DNA of 64,000 nucleotides from Pseudomonas mangiferae (GTDB lineage Bacteria; Pseudomonadota; Gammaproteobacteria; Pseudomonadales; Pseudomonadaceae): NCBI RefSeq assembly GCF_007109405.1, contig NZ_VJOY01000007.1, positions 1 to 64,000 of the forward strand, read 5' to 3'. Shown piece by piece: positions 12,658 to 21,334 of this stretch (position 1 is its first letter; each line of letters starts with the position of its first letter). The notes under the pieces were generated by a model. It saw only the letters and a program-made list of their open reading frames with translations, ran no database searches and was not told where the DNA came from. The position numbers and the translations under genes were made by a program.

Positions 12658-12789
12658 GGAATGGCTTTGAAGCCCTTCGATGCTCCTTTTGCTGTGTTTT
12701 AGTGTTGGCAGATATCTGAACCCCGCCCTAGCGGTTCAGTCTTGAACCCCGAACTTCCCCCTCCCCATACGAAGCTCGGGGTTTTTTTT
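12658..12789 (+). ncRNA. ersA: small regulatory RNA ErsA (Spot 42-like)
   Basis: The polA-engB gap holds a conserved stretch ending in an intrinsic terminator. The position is that of ErsA in P. aeruginosa and of Spot 42 in enterics. The segment around 12711-12770 (CTGAACCCCGCCCTAGCGG and the C-rich CTTCCCCCTCCCC) looks like the ErsA body with a C-rich single-stranded seed. In P. aeruginosa ErsA is made under envelope stress by sigma-22 and acts with Hfq on algC and other mRNAs. The 5' end here is inferred from the promoter spacing. Confidence 0.8.
12745..12789 (+). terminator. intrinsic terminator of ErsA
   Basis: AACCCCGAACTTC (12745-12757) pairs with GAAGCTCGGGGTT (12771-12783) with one mismatch. 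The loop is 13 bases and C-rich, and eight T follow at 12782-12789. Confidence 0.9.
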
Positions 12790-12810
12790 GCCCGCGAAAA
12801 AGTCGCGGGC
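12790..12810. terminator. hairpin between ErsA and the engB end
   Basis: CCCGCGA and TCGCGGG form a 7-base stem with an AAAAG loop, just before the engB stop. It could stop engB transcripts on the minus strand, but there it is followed by A rather than T. Confidence 0.35.
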
Positions 12811-12816
12811 ATTTCT

Positions 12817-13476
12817 TCAGTGATCGGCCTCAGGGGCCTCGTCCTCTTCCTCGTCCGCCTCCAGCAGCCCCAGCCAGCCGGCGAGTACGGCGTGGGCCTC
12901 TTCGATGCCCTGGCGCTTGGGCGCGGAAAACAGCTGGATGCCGACGGACTCGCCCCAGGTGGTCTGGATGTCTCGGCGCACCTTCAGCAGCGCGTTCTTC
13001 GCCGCGCCGAAGGCCAGCTTGTCGGCCTTGGTCAGCAGGATGTGCAGCGGCATGTCGCTGCTGCTGGACCAGTCCAGCATCAGCCGGTCGAAGTCGGTGA
13101 GGGGATGACGGATGTCCATCAGCAGGATCAGCCCCGACAGGCTGCGGCGGCTGCTCAGGTAGGCTTCCAGGTGGTGCTGCCAGTGCTGCTTGAGGGGGAT
13201 CGGCACCTTGGCGTAGCCGTAGCCGGGCAGGTCCACCAGGCGGCGGTCCTCGTCCAGTTCGAAGAAATTCAGCAGCTGGGTGCGCCCCGGGGTCTTGGAG
13301 GTGCGCGCCAGGCTGGCGTGAGTCAGGGTGTTCAGGGCGCTGGACTTGCCGGCATTGGAACGGCCGGCGAAGGCGACCTCGAGGCCCTCGTCCGGCGGGC
13401 ACTGGTCCACCTTGGCGGCACTGATGAGGAAGCGGGCCTGCTGGCACAGGCCGAGGATCGGATTCTTGCTTGACAT
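12817..13476 (-). CDS. engB: ribosome biogenesis GTPase EngB (YihA/YsxC)
   Basis: This 219-residue essential GTPase acts in assembly of the large ribosomal subunit. The G motifs are all present: G1 [10 protein letters not shown]2 around TPGRTQ, G3 DLPGYGYA and G4 TKAD. The C-terminus is acidic ([14 protein letters not shown]). It converges on polA-ersA, and a divergent promoter region separates it from the cytochrome gene at 13660. Confidence 0.96.
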   Translation of the reverse strand: MSSKNPILGLCQQARFLISAAKVDQCPPDEGLEVAFAGRSNAGKSSALNTLTHASLARTSKTPGRTQLLNFFELDEDRRLVDLPGYGYAKVPIPLKQHWQHHLEAYLSSRRSLSGLILLMDIRHPLTDFDRLMLDWSSSSDMPLHILLTKADKLAFGAAKNALLKVRRDIQTTWGESVGIQLFSAPKRQGIEEAHAVLAGWLGLLEADEEEDEAPEADH

Positions 13477-13524
13477 GAAGGGGTGTCCAACGGGTGCGAC
13501 TCGGTGTCGCAGAGGGCGGTTTCG

Positions 13525-13553
13525 TTTCCGTTTATGCGTCGCCAGTATATAAT
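13525..13553 (+). promoter_or_regulatory. sigma-70-like promoter before the cytochrome gene
   Basis: A perfect TATAAT lies at 13548-13553, with a weak -35 (TTTCCG, 13525-13530) 17 bases upstream. It would start transcripts near 13560 for the cytochrome gene at 13660, leaving a leader of about 100 bases. Confidence 0.4.
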
Positions 13554-13659
13554 GCCGCAGATTTAGTGTGCGCTTTATGCTCAGGATCGGGTGTCACACG
13601 GGAGCGGCTGGCAGCCTGCGCGACAGACGCGGCTCGCGCTTTTCCCGCCAAGGTCGATC

Positions 13660-13950
13660 ATGAAAAGAATGCTGTTCGCGGCGGGTTGCGCGGCGCTGGC
13701 GTTCGGCGTGGAGGCGGCGCAGGACCCCGAAGCAGTCTTCGAGCGGGCCTGTGGTGTCTGTCACGACGGGCAGCTGCCGACGGCGCCGAAGAAGGGCGAC
13801 CAGGCCGCCTGGGCCGCGCGGATGGACAAGGGGATCGATACCCTGGTGCTGAGCGTGACCAACGGCGTCGCCGCGATGCCACCGCGTGGAATGTGCACGG
13901 ATTGCACGGCCGAGGACTACCAAGCAGTCATCCGCTGGATGGCGAAATAA
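13660..13950 (+). CDS. cytochrome c5-type monohaem protein
   Basis: This 96-residue precursor has a signal peptide (MKRMLFAAGCAALAFGVEAA). A haem-binding CGVCH follows at residues 31-35 and a likely Met ligand at 73 (AAMPPRGMC). Cysteines 79 and 82 (CTDC) near the C-terminus are typical of the c5 subgroup. It should be a soluble or membrane-attached periplasmic electron carrier. The ATG at 13660 gives the signal peptide directly; the upstream extension is unrelated. It sits 49 bases before the cytochrome c4 gene. Confidence 0.9.
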   Translation: MKRMLFAAGCAALAFGVEAAQDPEAVFERACGVCHDGQLPTAPKKGDQAAWAARMDKGIDTLVLSVTNGVAAMPPRGMCTDCTAEDYQAVIRWMAK

Positions 13951-13999
13951 GGTGCCCGGTACTAACTCTATTCACCCTTAGCCGTAGTTGGATTAGCTG

Positions 14000-14662
14000 A
14001 TGAACAAACTACTCGTGAGTCTGCTGTTGAGCCTGGGCGTCTCCGGTCTGGGCGTCGCCGGCTCGGCGAATGCCGCGGACGGCGCCATCGTCGGCGATGC
14101 CGCCGCCGGTCAAGCCAAGGCGGCCGTCTGCGGCGCCTGCCATGGTCCCGACGGCAACAGCCCGGCCCCCAATTTCCCGAAACTCGCCGGCCAGGGTCAG
14201 CGCTACCTGCTCAAGCAGCTGAAGGACATCAAGGTCGGCACCGCCCCCACCGCCAAGCCGGGCGAAGGCCGCAAGGTCCTCGAGATGACCGGCCTGCTGG
14301 ACAACCTCAGCGACCAGGACCTGGCCGATATCGTCGCCTACTTCTCCAGCCAGCACATGGGCATCGGCGCGGCCGACCCGAACCTGGTGAAGCGTGGCGA
14401 GGCCCTGTTCCGCGGCGGCAAGCTGGAAGACGGCATGCCCGCCTGCACCGGTTGCCATTCCCCCAGCGGCGTGGGCAACGCCCCGGCTGGTTTCCCGCGC
14501 CTGAGCGGTCAGCACGCCACCTACGTGGCCAAGCAACTGACCGACTTCCGCGAAGGCAACCGCGTCAACGACGGCGACAGCATGATCATGCGCAGCATCG
14601 CCGCCAAGCTGAGCAACAAGGACATCGAAGCAGTGTCCAGCTACATCCAGGGCCTGCACTGA
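14000..14662 (+). CDS. cc4: cytochrome c4, dihaem
   Basis: The protein is 220 residues with a signal peptide ending near residue 25 (SANAAD). Two class I cytochrome domains follow, each with a haem site: CGACH at 44-48 and CTGCH at 149-153. Met ligands follow in each domain. Cytochrome c4 carries electrons in the periplasm to terminal oxidases such as cbb3. It forms a pair with the upstream c5-like gene and precedes dsbA, separated by a strong terminator. DsbA takes part in the redox control of cytochrome c maturation, which fits the context. Confidence 0.95.
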   Translation: MNKLLVSLLLSLGVSGLGVAGSANAADGAIVGDAAAGQAKAAVCGACHGPDGNSPAPNFPKLAGQGQRYLLKQLKDIKVGTAPTAKPGEGRKVLEMTGLLDNLSDQDLADIVAYFSSQHMGIGAADPNLVKRGEALFRGGKLEDGMPACTGCHSPSGVGNAPAGFPRLSGQHATYVAKQLTDFREGNRVNDGDSMIMRSIAAKLSNKDIEAVSSYIQGLH

Positions 14663-14694
14663 GGCCCGCCCGCGCCGACGCGCGGCTTTGCACG

Positions 14695-14720
14695 AAAGGG
14701 TGGCTTCGGCCACCCTTTTT
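14695..14720 (+). terminator. intrinsic terminator after cytochrome c4
   Basis: AAAGGGTGGC pairs perfectly with GCCACCCTTT around a TTCG tetraloop. The stem runs into five T (14716-14720), 30 bases after the stop. Confidence 0.9.
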
Positions 14721-14817
14721 CATTGGCGCGGCCGCTACAATGAGCGGAACCCGATCACCCCGCGCCGGTCGAAGCCTCGCCGTCCGCGGTGCCCTTTTCC
14801 CGTTCGAGGAGTGAAAC

Positions 14818-15447
14818 ATGCGTAACCTGATCTTCGCCGCTGCGCTCGCCACCGCCAGCCTGTTCGGCGCCACCGCCCAGGCGGAGCCCATCGAGGCCGG
14901 CAAGCAGTACGTGGAGCTCAAGAACCCGGTGCCGGTGGCCCAGCCCGGCAAGATCGAAGTGGTCGAGCTGTTCTGGTACGGCTGCCCCCATTGCTACGAA
15001 TTCGAACCGACCCTCAACCCCTGGGTCGAGAAACTCCCCGACGACGTCCATTTCGTCCGCGTGCCGGCCATGTTCGGCGGCCCCTGGGACGTGCATGGCC
15101 AGACCTACATCACCCTCGACCTGATGCGTGTCGAGTCGAAAGTGCACAAGGCCATCTTCGACGCCATGCACGAGCGCAAGCAGCCGCTCAACACCCCCGA
15201 GCAGATCGCCGATTTCCTCGCGCCCCTGGGCGTGGACAAGGATGCGTTCCTCAAGACCTACGAGTCCTTCGCCGTGAAGGGTCAGGTGGAGAAGGCCCGC
15301 AGCCTGGCCAAGGCCTACCAGATCACCGGCGTGCCCACGATGGTGGTGAACGGTAAGTACCGCTTCGACCTGGGCTCGGCCGGTGGCCCGGAAGGCGCGC
15401 TGGATGTGGCCAACCAGTTGATCGAGAAAGAGCGCGCGGCGCGCTGA
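14818..15447 (+). CDS. dsbA: thiol:disulfide interchange protein DsbA
   Basis: This 209-residue periplasmic oxidase introduces disulfide bonds into secreted proteins. It has a signal peptide (cleavage near ATAQAEP), the active site CPHC at residues 56-59 in a thioredoxin fold, and the cis-proline loop GVPTM near 167. The length fits Pseudomonas DsbA (about 211). A GAGGAG ribosome site lies 6-8 bases before the ATG. The next gene begins 10 bases after the stop. Confidence 0.97.
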   Translation: MRNLIFAAALATASLFGATAQAEPIEAGKQYVELKNPVPVAQPGKIEVVELFWYGCPHCYEFEPTLNPWVEKLPDDVHFVRVPAMFGGPWDVHGQTYITLDLMRVESKVHKAIFDAMHERKQPLNTPEQIADFLAPLGVDKDAFLKTYESFAVKGQVEKARSLAKAYQITGVPTMVVNGKYRFDLGSAGGPEGALDVANQLIEKERAAR

Positions 15448-15457
15448 GACGCACGCC

Positions 15458-16318
15458 ATGCTGCGCCGGGCGGGCAGTGTACGGGTGGCGGGCCTGCGCG
15501 ATGCGCAGGTCAACCCCCACTGTGACGCGCAGAGCGGCCTGCCGCTCGACGGCCGCCTGCGGCTGCTCAGCTTCAACATCCAGGTCGGGATCAGCACCGG
15601 CCGCTACCACCACTACCTGACCAAGGGCTGGCAGCACCTGCTGCCCCATGCCGGCCGTGCGCTGAACCTGCAGCGCATCGGCGCCCTGCTGGGTGACTTC
15701 GACCTGGTGGCCCTGCAGGAAGCGGACGGCGGCAGCCTGCGCTCCGGCTTCGTCAACCAGGTCGAGCACCTCGCCCGCCTGGGCAACTTCCCCTACTGGT
15801 ACCAACAGCTCAACCGCAACCTGGGCCGCATCGCCCAGCACAGCAACGGCCTGCTGAGCCGCCTGCAACCCGCTGCCCTGGAAGACCACCCGTTGCCCGG
15901 CCCCGCCGGCCGCGGCGCCATCCTCATGCGCTTCGGCGAAGGTGAGGACGCCCTGGTGGTGGTGATGATGCACCTGGCCCTGGGGTCCAAGGTGCGCACC
16001 CGCCAGTTGGCCTACATCCGCGAGCTGATCGGCGGCTACCGCCACCAGGTGCTGATGGGCGACATGAATACCCACGCCGTGGACCTGCTGGAGAACTCGC
16101 CGTTGCGGGACCTCGGCCTGCTGGCGCCCCAGGTGGAGGCCACCTTCCCCAGCTGGCGGCCGAAGCGCTGCCTCGACCACATTCTGCTCAGTGCCGGCCT
16201 CGGCCTGGAGCGTGTGGAAGTGCTGAGCCAGCCGATTTCCGACCACCTGCCGGTGGCCGTGGACATCCGCCTGCCGGAAGCGCTGAATGGGCGGCAGCTC
16301 CCTATCCGGGTGGAGTGA
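15458..16318 (+). CDS. endonuclease/exonuclease/phosphatase (EEP) family protein
   Basis: The 286-residue protein has the DNase I/EEP fold. Visible landmarks are LLSFNIQVG near residue 38, the metal-binding Glu in ALQEADGG, and the catalytic GDMNTHAVD near 202 with its Asp and Asn. The end motif is SDHLPVAVDI. No signal peptide is evident. The substrate is unknown; the fold covers nucleases and phosphodiesterases. Its start is 10 bases after dsbA and dgcH follows after 39 bases, as in P. aeruginosa. Confidence 0.85.
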   Translation: MLRRAGSVRVAGLRDAQVNPHCDAQSGLPLDGRLRLLSFNIQVGISTGRYHHYLTKGWQHLLPHAGRALNLQRIGALLGDFDLVALQEADGGSLRSGFVNQVEHLARLGNFPYWYQQLNRNLGRIAQHSNGLLSRLQPAALEDHPLPGPAGRGAILMRFGEGEDALVVVMMHLALGSKVRTRQLAYIRELIGGYRHQVLMGDMNTHAVDLLENSPLRDLGLLAPQVEATFPSWRPKRCLDHILLSAGLGLERVEVLSQPISDHLPVAVDIRLPEALNGRQLPIRVE

Positions 16319-16357
16319 TTCACCCCTCCCTCGTTCTTCCGTTTTTGGATCCCCGCC

Positions 16358-18337
16358 ATGAGCGACGACGCCCAGCGCTGGAAAGAAAAATACCTGACGA
16401 GCCTTGAGGAGCAGGAGAAGCTCGAGCGCCGGTGGGAGTCGCGTTTCGACCTGCTCAAGCGTGGCCTGGTGCGCAGCTCCCTGGCGGCGGAAGGCAGCGA
16501 CAAGGCCGTGGACCAGTGCATGCAGGAGCTGCGGGAGATCATCCGCGGCGACAAGCTGGACGCCGGCCTGTCCGGGCTGATCCCGCGGCTGGAGAAGGCC
16601 GTGCTGGATTCCGAGGAACGCCGCCGGCAACGGGCCGAGCAGAGCGTCGTCGCCCTGAACGGCCTGGCCGGCCAATTGCTCAAGCTCGACCTGCCCCGGG
16701 AGGTGCGCAAGCCCCTCAAGCAGTTCGCCAAGAGCGTCGACGACCGCGCTGGCCATGTCCGCGAGCTGCCGCTGCTGCTGAGCGAGTTGAACGACCTGCA
16801 GCACAAGGCGCTGGAAGTGCTGGAAAGCGGCGAGGCGGAGCGGCCCGGGCTGCTGCAGCGGCTGTTCGGCGGCCGCGACAGCGGCAGTGACGCCCCCGAG
16901 GATGCACCGCCTGCCGCGGTGTCCGCCGAACCCGGGCAGGTCGCGCCCGCAAGTGCCGTGGAGCCGCTTTCCGAACCCATCGCCGCCCCGGTGCCTGTAC
17001 CCGCCGCCACCCTGTCTGCCGCACCGGCCGAGACAGCCCGGACGGATACCCCCGAGGCGCCGGTCGCGGCGCTGGACGCCGTGCCGGAGGCGCCCCTGGC
17101 CGCGCTCACGGTGGCGGGGGAAGGGCACGCACCGGTGCCGCCGTTGATCGCACCGCAGCTGGAGGAACGTCTGGCGGCAGCCGCGGCGCGCGGCGCGCGG
17201 CCCCTGTCCCTGGACAGCCTGCCCATGGCCGCCGCGGTGTTCACCGGCCAGTCCGATCCGGCCTATGCCCTGCCGGCGTTGCCGGAGCCGGGCTACAGCG
17301 CTGTGGCGCCCCACGTCGCCAACAGCCTGCTGCACCTGCTGGACGAGCTGGAGCTGCCGCCGCGCCACCAGCCCCAGGGTGACGCCCTGCGCGATCGCCT
17401 GCAGGGCGGGCTGAACTGGTACGAGCTGGTGCCGGTGCTGGACGACCTGGCGGTGCTGGTGCTGGCGGTCACCGACAGCGACCAGGACGAGTTCGCCGGC
17501 TACCTCAAGCAGCTCAACCAGCGCCTCGTGCAGTTCCTCGGCACTCTCTCCGCGGCCCACGAGGGCTACGCCGACTCCCTGCGCAACGCCCGCGCCCTGG
17601 ACGTGGAACTGCGCGAGCAGGTGGGCGACCTGCAGCACAGCGTGCAGGACGCGCTCGACCTGGAGATCCTCAAGCGTGCCGTGGAGCAGCGCCTGGACGG
17701 CCTGCTGACCACCGTCAACGAGTACCAGCGCCGGCGCGACCAGCACGAGCAGGAAGTCACCGGGCGCCTGCAGGACATGGTCCAACGCATGACGACCATG
17801 GAGCAGGAAGCCAAGGATTTCCGCGAGCATCTGGACGAGCAGCGGCAGAAGGCACTCTCCGACCCCCTCACCGGGTTGCCCAACCGCGCCGCCTGGAGCG
17901 AGCGCCTGGAGCTGGAAGTCGCGCGTTGGCAGCGCTACGGCGGCGACCTGCTGCTGGTGGTGATGGACATCGACTACTTCAAGCGGATCAACGACAACTA
18001 TGGCCACCTGGCCGGCGACAAGGTGCTGAAGATCGTCGCTGGCGAGCTGGCCAAGCGGACCCGCAAGACCGACTTCATCGCCCGTTTCGGCGGCGAGGAG
18101 TTCGTCCTGCTGGTCCCCGGCACGCCGTCCGAGGGCGGGGCGCAGATGGTGGAAATGCTGCGCCAGGCCATCGCCGCCTGCCCGTTCCACTTCAAGGGCG
18201 AGCCGGTGACCATCACCCTGTCCGCCGGGCTGTCGGCCTTCGCCCCCGGCGATACCCCCGAAGCGGTGTTCGAGCGGGCCGACCAGGCCCTCTACCGCGC
18301 CAAGCGCGGCGGACGCGACCGGCTGGAGCTGGGCTGA
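16358..18337 (+). CDS. dgcH: diguanylate cyclase DgcH
   Basis: The 659-residue protein makes cyclic di-GMP, the second messenger for biofilm versus motility. The C-terminal GGDEF domain begins with [14 protein letters not shown] and has the active-site GGEEF at 578-582. A coiled, charged N-terminus is followed by an Ala/Pro/Val-rich linker (about 180-260) and a helical region. No transmembrane segment is obvious, so it is probably cytosolic. It matches the DgcH position between the EEP gene and the photolyase/MarC/AmpDh2 group. I see no clear RxxD inhibitory site at the expected position. Confidence 0.9.
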   Translation: MSDDAQRWKEKYLTSLEEQEKLERRWESRFDLLKRGLVRSSLAAEGSDKAVDQCMQELREIIRGDKLDAGLSGLIPRLEKAVLDSEERRRQRAEQSVVALNGLAGQLLKLDLPREVRKPLKQFAKSVDDRAGHVRELPLLLSELNDLQHKALEVLESGEAERPGLLQRLFGGRDSGSDAPEDAPPAAVSAEPGQVAPASAVEPLSEPIAAPVPVPAATLSAAPAETARTDTPEAPVAALDAVPEAPLAALTVAGEGHAPVPPLIAPQLEERLAAAAARGARPLSLDSLPMAAAVFTGQSDPAYALPALPEPGYSAVAPHVANSLLHLLDELELPPRHQPQGDALRDRLQGGLNWYELVPVLDDLAVLVLAVTDSDQDEFAGYLKQLNQRLVQFLGTLSAAHEGYADSLRNARALDVELREQVGDLQHSVQDALDLEILKRAVEQRLDGLLTTVNEYQRRRDQHEQEVTGRLQDMVQRMTTMEQEAKDFREHLDEQRQKALSDPLTGLPNRAAWSERLELEVARWQRYGGDLLLVVMDIDYFKRINDNYGHLAGDKVLKIVAGELAKRTRKTDFIARFGGEEFVLLVPGTPSEGGAQMVEMLRQAIAACPFHFKGEPVTITLSAGLSAFAPGDTPEAVFERADQALYRAKRGGRDRLELG

Positions 18338-18383
18338 TCCTCACCCGCCCGCGTTCGCGGCGGATGGCCGGGCGCCGCGTGCC

Positions 18384-19802
18384 TCAGGCCGCTTCGCTGA
18401 GGTAGGGCTGCCAGGCTTCGGGGATGCGTTCCAGCCGGGGGTAGCCCATGGCATCCAGCTGCAGGGCCGAGAGCTGGAACGGCGAGTGCCGCAGCGCCGC
18501 CGGCAGGGCGCGCAGTTCCGGCAGCCACAGACTGACGTAGGCGGCGTCCGGGTCGAAACGACGGGCCTGGCGCAGGGCGTTGAAGCCCTGGCGTCGGCGC
18601 GGGTCGGCGGCCACCCCGGCGAGGAACGCCCAGTTGCCCCAGTTGCTGGCCTCCTCATGGTCGATCAGGTGCTCGGCGAACCAGGCGGCGCCGTGCCGCC
18701 AGTCCTGCTGCAGGTCGATCACCAGGTAGCTGGCCGCCACCTGGCGGGCCCGGGCGGTGAGGTAGCCGGTGGCCGACAGCTCGCGCATGCAGGCGTCCAC
18801 CAAGGGCATCCCGGTGCGGCCCTGGCACCAGCGCACGTAGCGTTCGTCCAGGTTACGCGGCGCCCGCGCGGTGGCCTTCACCCCGGCCGGCTGGAACAGC
18901 GCGTTACCGTGGCGGCGCAGCGTCCAGCGGAAGAATTCGCGCCACAGCAGGGCGCTCCAGAAGCCCTGGGTGGCCTCGCTGCGGCCGTACTGGGACTCGT
19001 AGCGGCGCAGGTCCGCCGCGACCCGCCGCGGTGACAGGCAGCCGTGGGCCAGCCATGGGGAAAGCTTGGAGGAGGTCTCGGCACTGACGTGTTCCTGACT
19101 CACCAGGTAGTCCTGCACCCCCTGGCCCTGCCACAGGTAGTCCCGCAGGCGCGCCTGGGCCGCCGCCTCGCCGCCGGCGAAGGGGAAGCCGCTGTTGGGG
19201 ATCATCACGGGTTCGCCGAGGCCCAACTGGGCCAGCACCGGCAGCGGCTGCAGCCAGGCCTCGCTGCCCTCGGGCAGGGCCGGCAGGCGATCCGGAGCCG
19301 GCTCCGGCTGGAACACCTGCACCCGCTGTTCCAGGGCCGCGCGAAAGTGGCTGAACACCACCGGCACCCGGTGCGGCAGCCAGGGCAATTCCTCGGCCCG
19401 CAGCAGGCCGTTGTCGTCCAGGCACTGCAGCGGCACGCCGCCCAGGGCGCGCTGCACGGCGGCGACCCGCTCGCGCTGGTCCGGCACGATCTCTTCTAGG
19501 GTCACCACGCCGGTGAGGCCCAGCCGCGCCACCAGTTCGGGAATCAGCCGCTCGGCCTGGCCGTGCAGCACCAGCAGGTTGGAGCCGCGCCGGCGCAGCT
19601 CCACGTCCAGCGCCTGCAGGCTCTCCAGCAGGAAGCCGGCGCGGTGCACGCCCAGGGCGCGGGTGCCGAAGGCGGTCACCTGCAGCCAGGCGGGGTCCAG
19701 GATGAACACCGGGAGCACCCGGTCGGCCTCCAGCGCGGCGCGCACGGCGGGGTGATCGTCGAGTCGCAGGTCCTGTTTGAACCACAGCAGCAGGCGACGC
19801 AT
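18384..19802 (-). CDS. cryptochrome/photolyase, DASH type
   Basis: This 472-residue FAD protein repairs or senses UV damage. The N-terminal photolyase domain begins LLLWFKQDLRLDDHPA. The C-terminal FAD domain has LLWREFFRWTLRRHG and RELSATGYLTARARQVAASY. A DWRHGAAWFAEHLIDHEEASNWGNW-type block marks the DASH subgroup. DASH proteins repair cyclobutane dimers mainly in single-stranded DNA. It converges on dgcH and is divergent from the MarC gene. The alternative is a class I CPD photolyase; the DL-x-x-DWR-x-GA signature argues for DASH. Confidence 0.82.
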   Translation of the reverse strand: MRRLLLWFKQDLRLDDHPAVRAALEADRVLPVFILDPAWLQVTAFGTRALGVHRAGFLLESLQALDVELRRRGSNLLVLHGQAERLIPELVARLGLTGVVTLEEIVPDQRERVAAVQRALGGVPLQCLDDNGLLRAEELPWLPHRVPVVFSHFRAALEQRVQVFQPEPAPDRLPALPEGSEAWLQPLPVLAQLGLGEPVMIPNSGFPFAGGEAAAQARLRDYLWQGQGVQDYLVSQEHVSAETSSKLSPWLAHGCLSPRRVAADLRRYESQYGRSEATQGFWSALLWREFFRWTLRRHGNALFQPAGVKATARAPRNLDERYVRWCQGRTGMPLVDACMRELSATGYLTARARQVAASYLVIDLQQDWRHGAAWFAEHLIDHEEASNWGNWAFLAGVAADPRRRQGFNALRQARRFDPDAAYVSLWLPELRALPAALRHSPFQLSALQLDAMGYPRLERIPEAWQPYLSEAA

Positions 19803-19940
19803 GGCGGTTTCCTCGCATCAGGGTCTTCTTATGGCAGTCACCATAGCGCGGGGTTCGCCGGCTGCCGAAGGATTTATACGGCGCGCGTTTCGCCGCCGTG
19901 CCCGGTAGACTGGGCGGATTTTCGCTCCGGAGCGGTTCCC

Positions 19941-20534
19941 ATGGACATCCTCGGCATCGCGGTGCTGATCTTTCTGGTCACCGACCCGTTCGGCAACATC
20001 GCCATCTTCCTCGCCGCGCTCAAGGGCGTCGCTCCGGAGCGGCGCCTGAAGGTGGCGCTGCGGGAGCTGCTGTTCGCCCTGGTCCTGCTGCTGCTGTTCC
20101 TCACCTTCGGCGAGAAGATCCTCAGCGCCCTCGGGCTGTCCCGGGAAGCCATCGCCATCGCCGGCGGGATCATCCTGTTCATCATCGCCCTGCGGCTGAT
20201 CTTCCCCACGCCCCAGGGGGTGCTGGGGGACCTGCCCGACGGCGAGCCGATGCTGGTGCCCCTGGCCACCCCGGCGGTGGCCGGGCCCTCGGCCCTGGCG
20301 GTGCTGATGACCCTGCGCAACACCCATCAGGGGCATCTCTGGGAGCTCTACCTGGCGGTGCTGCTGGCCTGGGCGGGGACCGCGCTGATCCTGCTGCAGG
20401 CGGCCTTCCTGCAGCGCTTCCTCGGCCCCCGCGGGCTGATCGCCATCGAGCGGCTGACCGGCATGCTGCTGATCATGCTGAGTATCGATATGCTGCTGGA
20501 CAACCTGCAAAGCGTGCTGCACATCGCCCCATGA
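19941..20534 (+). CDS. MarC/YhgN family inner-membrane protein
   Basis: The 197-residue protein has about six hydrophobic segments. The MarC-family landmarks are TDPFGNIAIF near the start and the central PLATPAVAGPSAL. Members are poorly understood multispanning proteins; a role in multiple antibiotic resistance was proposed for MarC and later withdrawn. I chose the ATG at 19941, which begins directly in the first membrane helix. An upstream in-frame extension has no support. The stop overlaps the ampDh2 start by 4 bases. Confidence 0.88.
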   Translation: MDILGIAVLIFLVTDPFGNIAIFLAALKGVAPERRLKVALRELLFALVLLLLFLTFGEKILSALGLSREAIAIAGGIILFIIALRLIFPTPQGVLGDLPDGEPMLVPLATPAVAGPSALAVLMTLRNTHQGHLWELYLAVLLAWAGTALILLQAAFLQRFLGPRGLIAIERLTGMLLIMLSIDMLLDNLQSVLHIAP

Positions 20535-21307
20535 AGACCTTGCTGCTCAGCCTGACGCTGGTCCTGCTCGCCGGATGCGCCCGCGGACCGCAGATCGACA
20601 CCCGCTTCGTCTCGGCCAACCAGGACAGCCGCGTGCAGTACATCGTGCTGCACTACACCTCCACCGACTTCCTGCATTCCCTGGCGCTGCTGACCCACGG
20701 CGAGGTCAGCGCCCACTACCTGATCGACGAAGACCCCGCCACGGTCTACCAGCTGGTGGACGAGAACCGCCGCGCCTGGCACGCCGGCGAGAGCCAGTGG
20801 CAGGGCCGCACCTGGCTGAACGCCAGCAGCATCGGTATCGAACTGGTCAACCGGGGCTACGACGACACCCCGGACGGGCGGGTCTGGTACCCCTTCTCCG
20901 ATGCCCAGATCGACGCCCTCATCGGTTTGCTCAAGGACCTGATGAAGCGCCACGGGCTGCGGCCCGGCAGCATCATCGGCCACATGGACATCGCGCCCCA
21001 GCGCAAGGTGGACCCCGGTCCGCTGTTCCCCTGGAAGCGCCTGGGCGAGGCCGGCCTGATCCCCTGGCCGAATGCCGGCGAGGTGGCGCGCAAGCAGGTG
21101 CTGCTGGCCGCCCAGCTGCCCAACGTGCTGTGGTTCCAGCACCAGCTGTCGAGCCAGGGCTACGCGGTGCCGGAGAACGGGGTGCTGGATCAGGCCACCC
21201 GCAACGTGCTGGCGGCGTTCCAGATGAAGTACCGCCCGGCCCGCTACGACGGCGAGCCGGATGCCCAGACGGCGGCGTTGCTGCTGGTGCTGAACACCGC
21301 CCGCTGA
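20531..21307 (+). CDS. ampDh2: N-acetylmuramyl-L-alanine amidase AmpDh2 (lipoprotein)
   Basis: The 258-residue precursor has a lipoprotein signal with lipobox LAGC (Cys at about 16). The amidase_2 domain cleaves the MurNAc-L-Ala bond. Zinc ligands are His in LHYTSTDF and in GHMDIAPQRK, with the conserved Asp/Lys. A C-terminal peptidoglycan-binding fold follows (about 200-258, WFQHQLSSQGY and FQMKYRP). In P. aeruginosa AmpDh2 is anchored at the outer membrane and recycles or remodels the cell wall. The start overlaps the MarC gene stop (ATGA). Confidence 0.93.
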   Translation: MKTLLLSLTLVLLAGCARGPQIDTRFVSANQDSRVQYIVLHYTSTDFLHSLALLTHGEVSAHYLIDEDPATVYQLVDENRRAWHAGESQWQGRTWLNASSIGIELVNRGYDDTPDGRVWYPFSDAQIDALIGLLKDLMKRHGLRPGSIIGHMDIAPQRKVDPGPLFPWKRLGEAGLIPWPNAGEVARKQVLLAAQLPNVLWFQHQLSSQGYAVPENGVLDQATRNVLAAFQMKYRPARYDGEPDAQTAALLLVLNTAR

Positions 21308-21334
21308 CGCACCGGCCAGGGACGCGCCGCGGCC

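Noticed and set aside
15323-18190. 955-residue minus-strand frame over the EEP and dgcH genes
   Set aside because: Its composition is an antisense shadow (His/Gln/Val/Ala runs); both plus-strand genes show catalytic motifs.
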